A stretch of DNA of 64,000 nucleotides from Flavobacterium sp. CYK-55 (GCF_018413465.1 NZ_JAHCDK010000011.1:44429-108428); one strand, 5' to 3'; positions 40,849 through 50,261 are shown, numbered from the stretch's first letter. Translations and numbers: made by a program. The notes: generated from the letters alone by a model not told the origin.

Positions 40849-42528
40849 AAGTTTTTTTGTAAATGAATCATTTTCAGGGATATCGTTGTTTTTTATAACA
40901 ATGCCACCAACTTTTTGATCTAGTACATCAGCAAGATTTTCGAGCTCATCAACTTTTCTGAATTGTTCCTCGCGTTTCTTTTTCTCCTCCTGAATTTTAA
41001 CATCCAAAGCATTGTCTTCTTCACTAAATAAATCGTTTTTTGATTTGATGCGTTCATCATCACGCCATACAAAACCGCGCAATTTTCGCGCATTTTCAGG
41101 CAAGTCTTTTTCAGGATAAATATCGCCGTCTACATTGGTGAAAAAAGTCATGGTATCAATAGTATTTCCGTCCATGGTCATATTGATGCGGCTGCTCACA
41201 TTTTTGTTGATGCCAATGAGTTCGTTTTGGTCGTTGCGCATATAATAAACCACTTCGGTATTCTTGACAACATCAGCTTCGTAGAGTTGATTTTCTTTGA
41301 ATTTCCCGAACAAATTCAAGCCTTTTACTTGGTTATAACCATCGCCAATGGTGTCTTTTGAGATGATAAAAGCATTGCTCAAAACTTTGAGTGAATCGAG
41401 TTTTTGCGTTTTGTCATTGCCAATGAGATGCATCACATCGCCGGTGAGTTGGTTTTTGAAATTCCACAAAATAGGTTTGCCAATCAGTTGGGTAATGTTG
41501 CTGATTTGACTCGAATGAATTGAATCGCATTTTCCGCTCATATCGGTTTTATAAAAACGAGCGTTGTTGTAGGCGCGAATAATTCTTTGGTTGGGTTTTC
41601 CGGTCACCATCAAAATTTTTCCGTGTATGTAAACCGAATCTTTATCAACCAAATTAATAGCTATAGCGCGCTTGGTGACAAAAAGGGAGTCTTTCTTTTT
41701 AAAAACTTCGGCATAATGTCCTTTGACGATGCCTTTGTTGATGGTGTCCGTTATTTTTACATTGTTGGTGGCCGAGGCAAATTCGCGGGTCCGGTCGTAA
41801 TACAAACTATCGCCTTCAATGCGTCGGTCTTTATATTTGATGTATGAATTGCGGATGAAATGCCCTATATTTTTCTTACTGTCGTAAAAGCCTTTTTCGG
41901 TATAGATAAAATTATCTTTTGAAGTAATGGTCGATGGTCCCATCAGGTAAGCTTGTCCGTTGTGGTTGTAATAATCCAAACGATTTGATTTGACCACGTA
42001 TTTAGGATTGGTAATGGTTACTGCTGTTTTGAATTGGAATTTTTTTTCAGTTGCATAGTATCGGCCTGATTTGCTTTTGAGTACATTGTCTTTATTGACA
42101 ATCACACCGCGCGTGTTATAATAAGCTTGTTGTGAAACGCGATCGTAGTTGAGCGTATCAGTTTCTAGGGTCATATCGGGCGAGCGCAAAACTACTTTTC
42201 CGGTGGCAAAGGCTTGTTTCACATTGCCGTTGTATTCGGCGTATTTGCTGTTCATAAACAGCGTGTCGCCCTGAATCATGCGGACATCGCCAAAAGCTTT
42301 GACGTAATTTTCGTTCTGAAAATAATAAGCTTTATTGCAAAACATGCGTACACCGTCGTGCAAAATACGCACGTTTCCGGTGAGCAAGAAAGCATCCGGC
42401 ATTTCCACCTGATTGACATCGGCAAAATCAGAATGTTCAATGATGATTTTTTTCGGAGCTTGAGCCAAAACAGAAATGCTGCTGAGGATCATCCAACAAA
42501 AAAAGATAAAAAACCGCGTAATTTTCAA
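40096..42528 (-). CDS. OstA/LptA-like outer-membrane LPS-transport protein with extra C-terminal repeats
   Basis: An 810-residue exported protein with an OstA/LptA-type beta-jellyroll N-terminal half: FLLTGNVRILHDGVRMFCNKAYYF, VKAFGDVRMIQGDTLF and YYNTRGVIVNKDNVLKSKSGRYY. The preferred start is TTG at 42528, giving the signal peptide MKITRFFIFFCWMILSSISVLAQ; an upstream start at 42570 is possible. Flavobacterial relatives I recall end at about 550 residues. Here the OstA part ends near residue 540, after ENARKLRGFVWRDDERI and an acidic coiled stretch. Three copies of a new module follow at about residues 561-645, 646-735 and 736-810, each with IFxxYNNRI, LLVKxxKF and a late Trp. The OstA half would bridge LPS to the outer membrane; the role of the modules is unknown. 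Confidence 0.85.
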   Translation of the reverse strand: MKITRFFIFFCWMILSSISVLAQAPKKIIIEHSDFADVNQVEMPDAFLLTGNVRILHDGVRMFCNKAYYFQNENYVKAFGDVRMIQGDTLFMNSKYAEYNGNVKQAFATGKVVLRSPDMTLETDTLNYDRVSQQAYYNTRGVIVNKDNVLKSKSGRYYATEKKFQFKTAVTITNPKYVVKSNRLDYYNHNGQAYLMGPSTITSKDNFIYTEKGFYDSKKNIGHFIRNSYIKYKDRRIEGDSLYYDRTREFASATNNVKITDTINKGIVKGHYAEVFKKKDSLFVTKRAIAINLVDKDSVYIHGKILMVTGKPNQRIIRAYNNARFYKTDMSGKCDSIHSSQISNITQLIGKPILWNFKNQLTGDVMHLIGNDKTQKLDSLKVLSNAFIISKDTIGDGYNQVKGLNLFGKFKENQLYEADVVKNTEVVYYMRNDQNELIGINKNVSSRINMTMDGNTIDTMTFFTNVDGDIYPEKDLPENARKLRGFVWRDDERIKSKNDLFSEEDNALDVKIQEEKKKREEQFRKVDELENLADVLDQKVGGIVIKNNDIPENDSFTKKLYDLIFKNYNNRIISDINGQKLLIRNNKFLAPLTSYSLRNLKEKYSEYNTEINIKAKVWFGEKTQLGIYYDTEFDEKPKGVLSSNEYDEIFKKYNNRIIIDKNNQTLLVKGGKFQFAWTEKSLENYKKNNPKYKNEIHLDKVVWDWPLMEKSQFNGMYFYDGKLEEIEMMQPEKITYSYIFSNYNNRILFDQNERPILVKDDKFYFFEDNKIYEDFKAKYQQNTPEIRLYKKIWDWKTMKLGSYYGGYYKP

Positions 42529-42622
42529 GCTAAAAAATTTTGCCAAATTTATGAAAAAGCCGCCAACCAAAAAGGCTATTAAGAATTATTTATCAGCGCG
42601 TTTTAAGTGAAGTTTGAATAAC

Positions 42623-42630
42623 TATATTTG
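42623..42630 (+). promoter_or_regulatory. -7 element (TATATTTG) of the alpha-amylase gene
   Basis: TATATTTG is a TAnnTTTG match, 26 bases before the preferred ATG at 42656. No -33 TTTG is found at the usual spacing. The box argues against the upstream start at 42614, which would lie before the transcription start. Confidence 0.55.
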
Positions 42631-42655
42631 TAGACTTTCAGTAAAAAATAGCACC

Positions 42656-44524
42656 ATGAAAAAAGCAATTTGCCTGCTGGCCGTTGGTTTAGTACTGAGC
42701 GCTCAGGCCCAAAATGTCAAAAAGAAACCCATGACTGCACCAAAAACCAAAACGCAACCACACAAAGAAGTGGTTTATCAGGTTTTCACGCGTTTGTTCG
42801 GAAACCAAAATACCAACAACAAACCTTGGGGAACCCTTGAAGAAAATGGTGTTGGTAAGTTCAATGATTTTACCGATAAGGCACTTCAAGAAATTAAAAA
42901 AATGGGTGTAACTTATATTTGGTATACCGGCGTTCCGCATCATGCTTTGGTGCGCGATTACACTAAATACGGCATTTCAAACGACGATCCTGAAGTAGTC
43001 AAAGGTAGAGCGGGTTCGCCTTATGCGGTTAAAGATTACTATAATGTTAATCCTGATTTGGCGGTTGACCCGGCCAAGCGTTTGCAAGAATTTGAGGCGC
43101 TTATTGCCCGCACGCACAAAAATGGTTTGAAGCTGATTATTGACATCGTTCCAAATCACATTGCTCGAAAGTATGAAGGCAAAACCAATCCGCAAGGTGT
43201 GCGTGATTTTGGCGCTGATGATAACACCAATCTTGAGTACGATCGCAATAACAACTTTTATTACATTCCCGGAAAGGCTTTTGAAGTGCCCACATCTGAT
43301 AGTTACAAACCGCTCAATGGCGAGGCGAATCCGCTCATTGACGGTAAGTTTTCAGAATTTCCGGCCAAATGGACCGGCAATGGTTCGCGTAATGCCAAAC
43401 CCGACATCAACGATTGGTATGAAACGGTCAAAGTCAATTATGGTATTCGCCCCGACGGTAGTAAAGATTTTCCTGAGTTGCCGCAAGGTTTCGACCAAAA
43501 ATCATATAAAGAGCACTACGCCTTTTGGAAAGATAAAGACGTGCCGAGTTCTTGGAAAAAATTCCGTGACATCGCTTTGTATTGGATAGGCAAAGGTGTG
43601 GACGGTTTTAGATATGATATGGCCGAGATGGTTCCGTATGAGTTTTGGAGCTTTATGAATTCATCGATCAAGATGAAAAACCCCAATGCCTTTTTGCTGG
43701 CCGAAGTCTATAATCCGAATGAATATCGAAACTACATTCACCTGGGAAAAATGGATTATTTGTATGACAAAGTTGATTTGTATGATCATTTAAAAGCCGT
43801 GATTCAAGGTAAGGCGTTGCCGGATCACGTATCTGAGATTCAAAAAAAATACAGTGATATTGACCATCATATGTTGCATTTTCTCGATAATCACGATGAG
43901 CAACGTTTGGCCAGCCCGGAATTTGCGGGAACTCCTGAAAAAGGAAAACCGCTGATGGTGGTTTCGGCTACTTTGGGTTCATCGCCCACCATGATTTATT
44001 TCGGACAAGAAGTAGGCGAGGCCGGTGCAATTGATGGCGGATTTGGCAAACCATCGCGCACCTCTATCTTTGATTATGTGGGGGTTCCGAATCATCAACG
44101 CTGGATGAATGGCGGAAAATTTGACGGCGGAAAACTCAGCGATGCTGAAAAACAATTGCGCGATTTTTATAGCCGATTATTGAATTTTACAACGAAGAGT
44201 TCTGCCTTGATGGGTTCGTTTGCCGATTTGCAAAAAGCCAACCGCGAAGCAACCGCGGGTTATGATCCGGGCATTTATGCCTTTGCGCGTTGGTCAAAAG
44301 AGCAAAAACTGATTGTGGTAGCCAATTTTTCATGGGTTACCAAAAGCCATTTTGATATGAAAGTTCCGACTGAGTTAATCGCACAATGGAAACTCAAAGA
44401 CGGAACATATCCGCTCAAAGATCAATTGTATCAAAAACAAACGGCGATGCTTAAGGTAAATCAAGGTGTGGGTATAATTCATATTGATATCAACCCATCC
44501 GAATCGTTTATCTTTGGTTTTTAA
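42656..44524 (+). CDS. Secreted GH13 alpha-amylase family protein
   Basis: A 622-residue glycoside hydrolase. The ATG at 42656 gives a signal peptide (MKKAICLLAVGLVLSAQAQ) ahead of the barrel. The four GH13 regions are visible: DIVPNH, DGFRYDMAEM with the nucleophile Asp, FLLAEVYNP with the acid-base Glu, and FLDNHDEQR with the transition-state Asp. A large insert follows DIVPNH (through the GADDNTNLEYDRNNNFYYIPG region). The C-terminal beta domain is LIVVANFSWVTKS onwards. It should act in the periplasm or outside on alpha-glucans; the exact specificity (alpha-amylase, cyclomaltodextrinase or trehalose-type) cannot be told. No SusC/SusD genes are next to it, so it is not in a visible polysaccharide utilization locus. 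Confidence 0.9.
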   Translation: MKKAICLLAVGLVLSAQAQNVKKKPMTAPKTKTQPHKEVVYQVFTRLFGNQNTNNKPWGTLEENGVGKFNDFTDKALQEIKKMGVTYIWYTGVPHHALVRDYTKYGISNDDPEVVKGRAGSPYAVKDYYNVNPDLAVDPAKRLQEFEALIARTHKNGLKLIIDIVPNHIARKYEGKTNPQGVRDFGADDNTNLEYDRNNNFYYIPGKAFEVPTSDSYKPLNGEANPLIDGKFSEFPAKWTGNGSRNAKPDINDWYETVKVNYGIRPDGSKDFPELPQGFDQKSYKEHYAFWKDKDVPSSWKKFRDIALYWIGKGVDGFRYDMAEMVPYEFWSFMNSSIKMKNPNAFLLAEVYNPNEYRNYIHLGKMDYLYDKVDLYDHLKAVIQGKALPDHVSEIQKKYSDIDHHMLHFLDNHDEQRLASPEFAGTPEKGKPLMVVSATLGSSPTMIYFGQEVGEAGAIDGGFGKPSRTSIFDYVGVPNHQRWMNGGKFDGGKLSDAEKQLRDFYSRLLNFTTKSSALMGSFADLQKANREATAGYDPGIYAFARWSKEQKLIVVANFSWVTKSHFDMKVPTELIAQWKLKDGTYPLKDQLYQKQTAMLKVNQGVGIIHIDINPSESFIFGF

Positions 44525-44542
44525 ACCATAATAATATAAAAG

Positions 44543-44571
44543 AAAAAGTCGCTCACAAGGTGGCTTTTTTT
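44543..44571. terminator. Terminator between the amylase gene and nhaA
   Basis: AAAAAGTCGC-TCACAAG-GTGGCTTTTTTT forms a stem of about 10 bp including two G:T wobbles, followed by a T-run on the plus strand. On the minus strand it ends with T5, so it could serve both convergent genes. It touches the nhaA stop codon. Confidence 0.75.
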
Positions 44572-45703
44572 ATTTGTGCAAAGTTTTTTTGAGCCAAATA
44601 AAACCAATGCTTCCGGCTAGGAGTGAGGCCAACAAGATGGACATTTTTGCATGCGTAATATCTGTTGTATTTGTAAAGGCTAAAAGGGTAATAAAGATTG
44701 ACATCGTAAAACCAATGCCGCCTAGAAATCCCGCGCCTAGAATATGCGACCATTTTAAATCGCTGGGTAAAGAACATATTTTAAGCATTGATCCCAAGCG
44801 CGAAAACAGCCAAATACCCAAGGGTTTTCCAATCACGAGCCCGGCCAAAATCCCTAAGCTTACCGGTTGTGTGAAGTTGTCTTGAGCCGTTCCTGACCAG
44901 ATAATTCCCGTATTCGCCAAAGCAAAAAGCGGTAAAATGATAAAAGCCACCGGCAAGTGTAAGGCGTTTTGAACTTTGTAGGAAACCGATGTTTTGCTGC
45001 CATTGCCAAACGGAAGCGCAAACGCCAATAGTACACCCGTAATTGTGGCATGAACGCCAGAATGCAACATACAATACCACATCAAAATTCCGCCAATTGC
45101 ATAAGGCCAGAAGCTATGTATTTTGAGTCGGTTGAGGATGAGTAAAGCACCAAAAATAGCCATAGCACCCAGTAAATAACCAAAGGAAATGGTTTTAGTA
45201 TAAAACAACGCAATAATCAAAATGGCACCTAAATCGTCAATTACGGCCAGCGCAGTCAGGAAAACTTTGAGCGAAGCCGGCACTTTTTTTCCGAGCAGCG
45301 ATAAAATACCAATGGCAAACGCAATATCGGTGGCCATTGGAATTCCGGCACCGGATTGGGTTGATAATCCAAAATTAAAAAGGGTAAACAATAGTGCCGG
45401 AACCACCATGCCACCCAATGCTCCAACTAGGGGCAAAGTAGCATTTTTGATACTCGAGAGCTCACCGTTATAGAGTTCGCGTTCTAGTTCTAAACCAATG
45501 AGCAAAAAGAAAATCGCCATGAGTCCGTCGTTGATCCAATCAACAAGCGTATGGCTGCCCATAGGCATTTCCCATAAAGCGATGTAATTAGCTTGCAAAG
45601 GTGAGTTGGCTATGATTAACGAAACCAGTGTTGCCAATATCAACACAAGACCACCGGCTTTTTCGCTCTCAAAAAAGGCAGTAAAAACGCGTGTGATTCT
45701 CAT
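44570..45703 (-). CDS. nhaA: Na+/H+ antiporter NhaA
   Basis: A 377-residue inner-membrane antiporter with about twelve hydrophobic segments. Family signatures are LVDWINDGLMAIFFLLIGLELERELYNGEL, GGMVVPALLFTLFNFG, GIPMATDIAFAIGILSLLG and LTALAVIDDLGAILIIALFY, with the two ion-binding Asp residues in the last. The C-terminal part (LGAGFLGGIGFTMSIFITLLAF) is standard. It exchanges two protons for one sodium and controls sodium and alkaline pH tolerance. It is followed on the minus strand by nothing close, and preceded by purA, 15 bases upstream. Confidence 0.96.
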   Translation of the reverse strand: MRITRVFTAFFESEKAGGLVLILATLVSLIIANSPLQANYIALWEMPMGSHTLVDWINDGLMAIFFLLIGLELERELYNGELSSIKNATLPLVGALGGMVVPALLFTLFNFGLSTQSGAGIPMATDIAFAIGILSLLGKKVPASLKVFLTALAVIDDLGAILIIALFYTKTISFGYLLGAMAIFGALLILNRLKIHSFWPYAIGGILMWYCMLHSGVHATITGVLLAFALPFGNGSKTSVSYKVQNALHLPVAFIILPLFALANTGIIWSGTAQDNFTQPVSLGILAGLVIGKPLGIWLFSRLGSMLKICSLPSDLKWSHILGAGFLGGIGFTMSIFITLLAFTNTTDITHAKMSILLASLLAGSIGFIWLKKTLHK

Positions 45704-45718
45704 GGTTTATTTTCGTTA

Positions 45719-46987
45719 CTAACGAAGAATGGTTTGTTTTCTGTCCGGACCCACCGATACAATTTTAATCGGCACTTGAATTTCGTTTTCGATAAATTCG
45801 ATGTAAGCAGTTAACTCTTCGGGAAGCATTTCATAATTGCTCATTCCGGTCAAATCAGCTTGCCAACCTTTGAATTCCCGATAAATGGGTGTGAGGTTTT
45901 CAGGCTCAATGTTGTAGGGCATATGCGATATTTGCGCACCGCGATAGTTGTACGCTGTACATACTTTAAGCGTCTCAAAACCCGAGAGCACATCGGCTTT
46001 CATCATCATGAGCTGGGTAACTCCGTTGATTTGAACGGCGTATTTCAAAGCCACCAAATCAAGCCACCCACAACGACGTTTGCGTCCGGTGACTGATCCG
46101 AATTCGTTGCCCACGCGTGCCATCGTATCGCCATCCTCGCCAAAATCTTCAGTAGGAAAGGGTCCGCTGCCCACGCGGGTGGTGTAGGCTTTGAAGATTC
46201 CGTAGACTTCTTTGATTTTGTTCGGGGCAATGCCGAGTCCGGTGCAAGCGCCTGCTGCTGTGGTATTAGACGAAGTCACAAACGGATAGGTTCCGAAATC
46301 AACATCCAATAGTGAACCTTGAGCGCCTTCGCACAAAATAGATTTTCCGTCGTGTTGTGCTTTAGCTAAGTATTCTTCGCTGTCAATAAAAGGAAGTTTT
46401 TTGAGCGTTTCAAGTGCATCAAAGAATTCTTTTTCGAGTTCGGGTAAATTATATTGAATGCTCACGTCGTAAAACGCAATCATCGCCTCGTGTTTTTCGG
46501 CCAATGCGCGGTAACGTTCTTTAAAATCTGATAATTCGATATCGCCAATACGCAAACCGTTGCGACCGGTTTTATCCATATAAGTCGGGCCGATGCCTTT
46601 GAGCGTGGAACCAATTTTTGCTTTGCCTTTGGCCGCTTCAGAAGCCGCGTCGAGCAATCGGTGTGTGGGTAAAATCAGATGTGCTTTGCGCGACAATAAT
46701 AAGCGATTGGGTAAATCAATATTGAATTTGGCCAAGCCTTCAATTTCTGATTTAAAAACCACCGGATCAATGACCACGCCGTTTCCGATGAGATTAATTG
46801 CATTCGGGTGAAAAATACCCGAAGGAATGGTTCTGAGTACGTGTTTGATACCGTCAAATTCTAAAGTGTGTCCGGCATTCGGGCCGCCTTGAAAGCGGGC
46901 AATGATGTCATAATTTTGGGTGAGTACGTCGACGATTTTTCCCTTTCCTTCGTCGCCCCATTGGAGACCGAGTAGTAAGTTAGCCAT
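45719..46987 (-). CDS. purA: Adenylosuccinate synthetase
   Basis: Converts IMP, aspartate and GTP to adenylosuccinate, the first step to AMP. The 422-residue protein has the N-terminal GLQWGDEGKGKIVDVL loop with the catalytic Asp, GGPNAGHTL, then GIGPTYMDKTGRNGLRIGD and LCEGAQGSLLDVDFGTYPFVTSSN, and GRKRRCGWLDLVAL near residue 300. It is in the same direction as nhaA. Its leader holds a 14-bp direct repeat (see below). Confidence 0.96.
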   Translation of the reverse strand: MANLLLGLQWGDEGKGKIVDVLTQNYDIIARFQGGPNAGHTLEFDGIKHVLRTIPSGIFHPNAINLIGNGVVIDPVVFKSEIEGLAKFNIDLPNRLLLSRKAHLILPTHRLLDAASEAAKGKAKIGSTLKGIGPTYMDKTGRNGLRIGDIELSDFKERYRALAEKHEAMIAFYDVSIQYNLPELEKEFFDALETLKKLPFIDSEEYLAKAQHDGKSILCEGAQGSLLDVDFGTYPFVTSSNTTAAGACTGLGIAPNKIKEVYGIFKAYTTRVGSGPFPTEDFGEDGDTMARVGNEFGSVTGRKRRCGWLDLVALKYAVQINGVTQLMMMKADVLSGFETLKVCTAYNYRGAQISHMPYNIEPENLTPIYREFKGWQADLTGMSNYEMLPEELTAYIEFIENEIQVPIKIVSVGPDRKQTILR

Positions 46988-46992
46988 TATTG

Positions 46993-47054
46993 AGTTGTGT
47001 GTTGTGTTGTTGGAATTTGTTTTTTGGAATTTTTATAATCAGTTGTGTGTTGTG
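46993..47054. repeat. Short direct repeat in the purA leader
   Basis: AGTTGTGTGTTGTG occurs at 46993-47006 and again at 47041-47054, 48 bases apart, in the 211-base gap between purA and the Fur-family gene. There are also two GGAATTT copies in between. No gene or array is built from these; the rest of the gap (47055-47198) shows a short hairpin GCTTC-GCATTT-GAAGC and nothing else I can name. Confidence 0.45.
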
Positions 47055-47198
47055 CTTGTTTTGAAAAGGTGAGTCGCGTTAGAGATTACTCACTAAGTTA
47101 ATCTTTTTATTGGTGTTCAATGAATGCTTCGCATTTGAAGCTAGCTGCCGACAAGCGCGATAAGCCCGGCCGTAAGCAATGCCCAAAAGAGTTACAAA

Positions 47199-47660
47199 CT
47201 ACTCGTTATTGGGTTTGCGGTTGCCATAAAAATACAGCGAGTGATTGTGAATTTCGATGCCGAAGATTTCTTCAATCGTTTTTTTGATGGTTTGAATGCG
47301 CGGGTCACAAAACTCAATGACTTCACCGGTATCGGTCATGATGATGTGGTCATGTTGTTTGTCAAAATACGATTTTTCGTAATGCGCCTGATTTTGTCCA
47401 AATTGGTGTTTGCGCACCAAACCGCAGTCAAGCAAGAGCTCAATGGTGTTGTACAAAGTGGCTCGGCTCACGCGGTAGTTTTTGTTTTTCATTTTGATGT
47501 AGAGGTTTTCAATATCAAAATGATCGTCGCATTCGTAAATTTCTTGCAGAATGGCATAGCGCTCCGGCGTTTTTCGGTGGCCATTGTTTTCAAGGTATTT
47601 CGTAAAAACGTTTTTTACGATTTCTTGATTTTTACTGTTATCGTTGGCAACTAAAGTCAT
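47199..47660 (-). CDS. Fur-family metalloregulator lacking CxxC zinc motifs
   Basis: A 153-residue Fur/PerR/Zur-type repressor. The winged helix is seen in [17 protein letters not shown] and [21 protein letters not shown]. The metal-binding dimerisation domain has [32 protein letters not shown]. The usual pair of CxxC zinc motifs is missing; only three isolated Cys are present. Which metal or signal it senses (iron, zinc or peroxide) is not settled by the sequence. It is alone, between purA and the RelA/SpoT gene, with about 165 bases of AT-rich spacer before the latter. Confidence 0.92.
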   Translation of the reverse strand: MTLVANDNSKNQEIVKNVFTKYLENNGHRKTPERYAILQEIYECDDHFDIENLYIKMKNKNYRVSRATLYNTIELLLDCGLVRKHQFGQNQAHYEKSYFDKQHDHIIMTDTGEVIEFCDPRIQTIKKTIEEIFGIEIHNHSLYFYGNRKPNNE

Positions 47661-47825
47661 AAGGCAAAGATAATTTTTTTCATGCGTGGTGCACCTGTTT
47701 TATATTTTAAAACTTCAACAATGGAGATGAGTTTTCAACAATGAAAGTTTAGAAGGTTTAGGAAGTTGAGTTGAAACATTTTGTTGATTCAATGCTTTCC
47801 GTTCAAAAATCAACAATCTTCAATC

Positions 47826-50042
47826 CTAAAGATTGACCCGCGAGACTTTATCAACACCATCAATTTTTTTGATGTTTTCAATGAGTTTTTTCAAGATTTG
47901 ATTGTTCTGAACAATTACGGTTAATTGTCCGTTGAAAATACCGGCTTCGCCACTAAGTGAAATACTCTGAATGTTAACATGCATATTGTTTGAGATGACT
48001 TTGGTGAGCTCATTGGTAAGCCCCATACTGTCCATACCGGTAATTTCAAGACTGGCTTTGAATTCTTGTTGGGTTGAGTCAATCCATTTGGCCAAAATAA
48101 TTCTGTAGGCGTAATTAGATTGCAAGCTAATGGCGTTCGGGCAATCTTTTTTGTGCACTTTGATACCTTCGTTGATTGACACAAAACCAAACACTTCATC
48201 ACCCGGAATTGGGTTGCAACATGAAGATAATTTATAATTGAGTCGGTCTTGATCAGGCCCAAAAACAAGCATGTCATAATTGCTGCTGATTTCGGGTTTG
48301 TTGATGTCATCGTCGGCAGTTTGATGTGGTCGTTTTATTTTGACTTTAAAGAAATTCATGAGCGTATTGCTCTTTTGAGCCGCGTAATCTTTGAGGTGTT
48401 GGTTTTCAATCGAGCCAATTCCTACGCGATAAAACAAGTCTAAACTGGTTTTGAGTTTGAAGTAATTGACCAGTTCATTGATCACTTGTTCGCTGAGTGA
48501 TATTTTAAGCTGACGCAATTTGCGCGTGAGCAGTTCTTTTCCGTCTTCGGCAATTTTCTTGGTGTTTTCGTTGAGAACGTTTCTGATTTTATTCTTCGCG
48601 CGCGAGGTAGTTACATAATCAAGCCAGTTACTCGTTGGTTTTTGGTTGGGCGAGGTAATCACTTCAACCTGATCGCCGCTTTTGAGCTCGGTATTGAGCG
48701 GAACCAATTTGCCATTCACGCGAGTTCCGCGGGTTTTGATGCCAATTTCAGAGTGAATACTAAACGCAAAGTCTAATGAAGTAGCGCCTTTGGGCAACGA
48801 TCTAATTTCGCCTTTGGGTGTAAAGACAAAAATCTCTTTGGCGTAGAGATTCATTTTAAAATCTTCCACAAAGTCAACGGCATTGCTTTCAGAATTCTCT
48901 AATGCCTCACGCAATAAGTTGAGCCAAACATCCAAACCGCTTTCTTCATTGGCGCCTTGTTTGTATTTGTAGTGCGCGGCATAGCCTTTTTCGGCAATTT
49001 CGTCCATGCGTTCGCTGCGAATTTGAATCTCAACCCATCTGCCTTTTGGCCCCATAACGGTTATGTGAAGCGCTTCGTAGCCGGTTGATTTGGGCGATGA
49101 AATCCAGTCGCGCAATCGGCTTGGGCTTGGGCGGTAATGATCCGTTACTATAGAATATATCTTCCAGGCAAAGAATTTTTCATCATGCGGATTTGATTTG
49201 TAGACAATTCTGAGCGCAAACTTGTCATAAACTTCATCAAAAGTCACGTTTTGCGCTTTCATTTTACGACGAATCGAATAAATTGATTTGGGGCGGCCTT
49301 TGATGATGTAGTCTAATTGTTCTTCATCAAGTGATTTTTTGAGCACCTCAGAAATATCTTTAATATAAGCGTCTTGCTCTTCTTTGGTTTCTTTGATTTT
49401 GCTTACAATATCGTTATACACTTTAGGTTCTGTATACTTCAAACCCAAATCTTCCAACTGGGTTTTGATGTTGTATAAACCCAAACGGTGGGCGAGCGGC
49501 GCATAAATATAGAGCGTCTCTGAAGCAATTTTAATTTGTTTGTGTTCCGGCATCGATTCCATGGTCTGCATATTGTGCAAACGGTCGGCCAGTTTGATCA
49601 GAATCACGCGCACATCATCGTTGAGTGTGAGCAACATTTTTCTGAAATTCTCGGCTTGCATCGATACGTTCAAATCTTTCTGAACCTTAGATATCTTGGT
49701 CAAACCTTCAACAAGTTGCGCCACTTTTGGGTTAAACATGCGCTCAATATCGGCCACTGTTACATCGGTATCTTCAACCACATCGTGCATGAGTGCGGCG
49801 GCAATTCCGGTGGCACCTAAGCCAATTTCTGAGGCGACAATTTTGGCCACGGCAATCGGGTGAAAAACATAAGCTTCACCTGATTTTCTGCGCTGATCTT
49901 GATGCGATTCAACGGCTAGATCAAAGGCTTTTCTGATGAGTTTTTTATCTTCGGCCGAAAGCGTTTGGTAGCTAATGCGCAAAAGTTCTTTGTATTCTTT
50001 TGCAATGGCTTTGTTCTCTTTTTCAATGTCAATCTCAACCAT
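47826..50042 (-). CDS. spoT: Bifunctional (p)ppGpp synthetase/hydrolase (RelA/SpoT)
   Basis: The long RSH stringent-response enzyme, 738 residues. The N-terminal HD hydrolase has EAYVFHPIAVAKIV, AALMHDVVEDTDVT and LIKLADRLHNMQTM, which keep the catalytic residues, so hydrolysis should be active. The synthetase follows (GRPKSIYSIRRKM and RDWISSPKSTGYEALHITV). Then come the TGS domain (EIFVFTPKGEIRSLPKGATSLDFAF), a helical and zinc-finger-like region (KLSSCCNPIPGDEVFGF) and the C-terminal ACT domain. It is preceded by an AT-rich 219-base gap that contains a REP-like palindromic element. Confidence 0.96.
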   Translation of the reverse strand: MVEIDIEKENKAIAKEYKELLRISYQTLSAEDKKLIRKAFDLAVESHQDQRRKSGEAYVFHPIAVAKIVASEIGLGATGIAAALMHDVVEDTDVTVADIERMFNPKVAQLVEGLTKISKVQKDLNVSMQAENFRKMLLTLNDDVRVILIKLADRLHNMQTMESMPEHKQIKIASETLYIYAPLAHRLGLYNIKTQLEDLGLKYTEPKVYNDIVSKIKETKEEQDAYIKDISEVLKKSLDEEQLDYIIKGRPKSIYSIRRKMKAQNVTFDEVYDKFALRIVYKSNPHDEKFFAWKIYSIVTDHYRPSPSRLRDWISSPKSTGYEALHITVMGPKGRWVEIQIRSERMDEIAEKGYAAHYKYKQGANEESGLDVWLNLLREALENSESNAVDFVEDFKMNLYAKEIFVFTPKGEIRSLPKGATSLDFAFSIHSEIGIKTRGTRVNGKLVPLNTELKSGDQVEVITSPNQKPTSNWLDYVTTSRAKNKIRNVLNENTKKIAEDGKELLTRKLRQLKISLSEQVINELVNYFKLKTSLDLFYRVGIGSIENQHLKDYAAQKSNTLMNFFKVKIKRPHQTADDDINKPEISSNYDMLVFGPDQDRLNYKLSSCCNPIPGDEVFGFVSINEGIKVHKKDCPNAISLQSNYAYRIILAKWIDSTQQEFKASLEITGMDSMGLTNELTKVISNNMHVNIQSISLSGEAGIFNGQLTVIVQNNQILKKLIENIKKIDGVDKVSRVNL

Positions 50043-50141
50043 AACAGGGCTCGTTTTTTTGGGTCTGTTCCACTTTTTTAGCGTTGTGTTTAAAAATAAA
50101 AAATTTCAATCAAAATCAATACTAAAAAATCAACAATTTTG

Positions 50142-50228
50142 GCGTGGCCACAAGGGTCAGGCTGTTCGCTGTAGTCCTCGCTCGGTTTTGCAAACCTCGC
50201 TGCGGGCTGCCGCTGCCATCCTTCACGC
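50142..50228. repeat. REP-like palindromic intergenic element
   Basis: An 87-base GC-rich block in an otherwise AT-rich gap. It has terminal GCGTG/CACGC inverted repeats, a central GGTTT-TGC-AAACC hairpin, and direct copies of CCTCGCT flanking the centre. I recall similar blocks as dispersed intergenic repeats in flavobacterial genomes. There is no reading frame of note. Confidence 0.7.
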
Positions 50229-50261
50229 AATTGGGTGGTTGTGAAAAAGTAGTTGTGCCGG

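Noticed and set aside
46993..47054. CRISPR-like array near purA
   Set aside because: Only two 14-base copies exist, with no further repeat units and no cas genes in the window.
47661..47825. Small RNA or riboswitch in the gap between the Fur-family and RelA/SpoT genes
   Set aside because: The gap is AT-rich with several loose CAACAAT-like words but no stable stem or conserved motif that I can see.
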